Shown here: piece by piece, positions 13,435 to 13,475 of the stretch
Numbering within the stretch: position 1 is the first letter of the stretch
Layout: each line of letters begins with the position of its first letter
Assembly: GCA_007123065.1 (NCBI GenBank)
Contig: SKSI01000195.1
Span: 1 to 13,475 of the forward strand
Source of the DNA: Bacteroidales bacterium
GTDB lineage: Bacteria > Bacteroidota > Bacteroidia > Bacteroidales > UBA7960
Direction: 5' to 3'
Length of the DNA: 13,475 bases
The notes under the pieces: model-generated
The model's database searches: none
Seen by the model: only the letters and a program-made list of their open reading frames with translations
Told to the model about the DNA's origin: nothing
Made by a program: the position numbers and the translations under genes

Positions 13435-13475
13435 TTTCAATTTTATCTATCTTTATGGTGTAATTTAATAAATAA

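Overview
The window reads as a chromosomal segment of a Bacteroidota bacterium, probably of the Bacteroidales/Marinilabiliales type (the order is a guess). Signs of this are the lack of Shine-Dalgarno sequences, A/T-rich leaders, several exact copies of the Bacteroidota -7 promoter element TAnnTTTG, and typical families: a small outer-membrane beta-barrel, a CCDC81-type HU plus SPOR protein, a bacterial GH3 protein, and a TM2 protein with a signal peptide. KdsB implies an LPS-bearing Gram-negative envelope. There are no tRNA or rRNA genes, CRISPR arrays, transposases or phage genes.

Layout. 1-143 is an 8-bp tandem array cut by the window edge. 310-2690 (+) holds a beta-barrel protein and glutamine-dependent NAD+ synthetase. 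Two further arrays (14-bp and 6-bp units) fill the gap between nadE and the convergent nfu gene, and both gene ends run into repeat sequence. 2787-8338 (-) is a run of housekeeping genes: a NifU C-terminal protein, a cysteine-less alkyltransferase-like protein overlapping trmB, an HU/SPOR inner-membrane protein, kdsB, a deoxynucleoside kinase and a GH3 protein. 8339-8525 is a divergent promoter region.

8526-12946 (+) is the most unusual part: a tightly packed run of a sensor histidine kinase without an adjacent response regulator, a LolA-like exported protein, a YidD-domain protein with its own signal peptide, and two related exported proteins that pair a TPR-like N-terminal half with a C-terminal PGxGxxYAG hydrophobic hairpin. 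Spacings are +4, -23, -4 and -62 bp, which implies co-transcription and translational coupling. A secreted TM2-domain protein (12948-13355, -) converges on it with 1 bp between stop codons, and its likely terminator lies inside the last gene of the cluster.

The best candidate for an undescribed system is this cluster of kinase, LolA-like, exported YidD and paired hairpin proteins, possibly with the TM2 neighbour. It may be an envelope-protein or lipoprotein biogenesis module with its own sensor. That is inference from domain content and gene packing; the sequence does not prove it.
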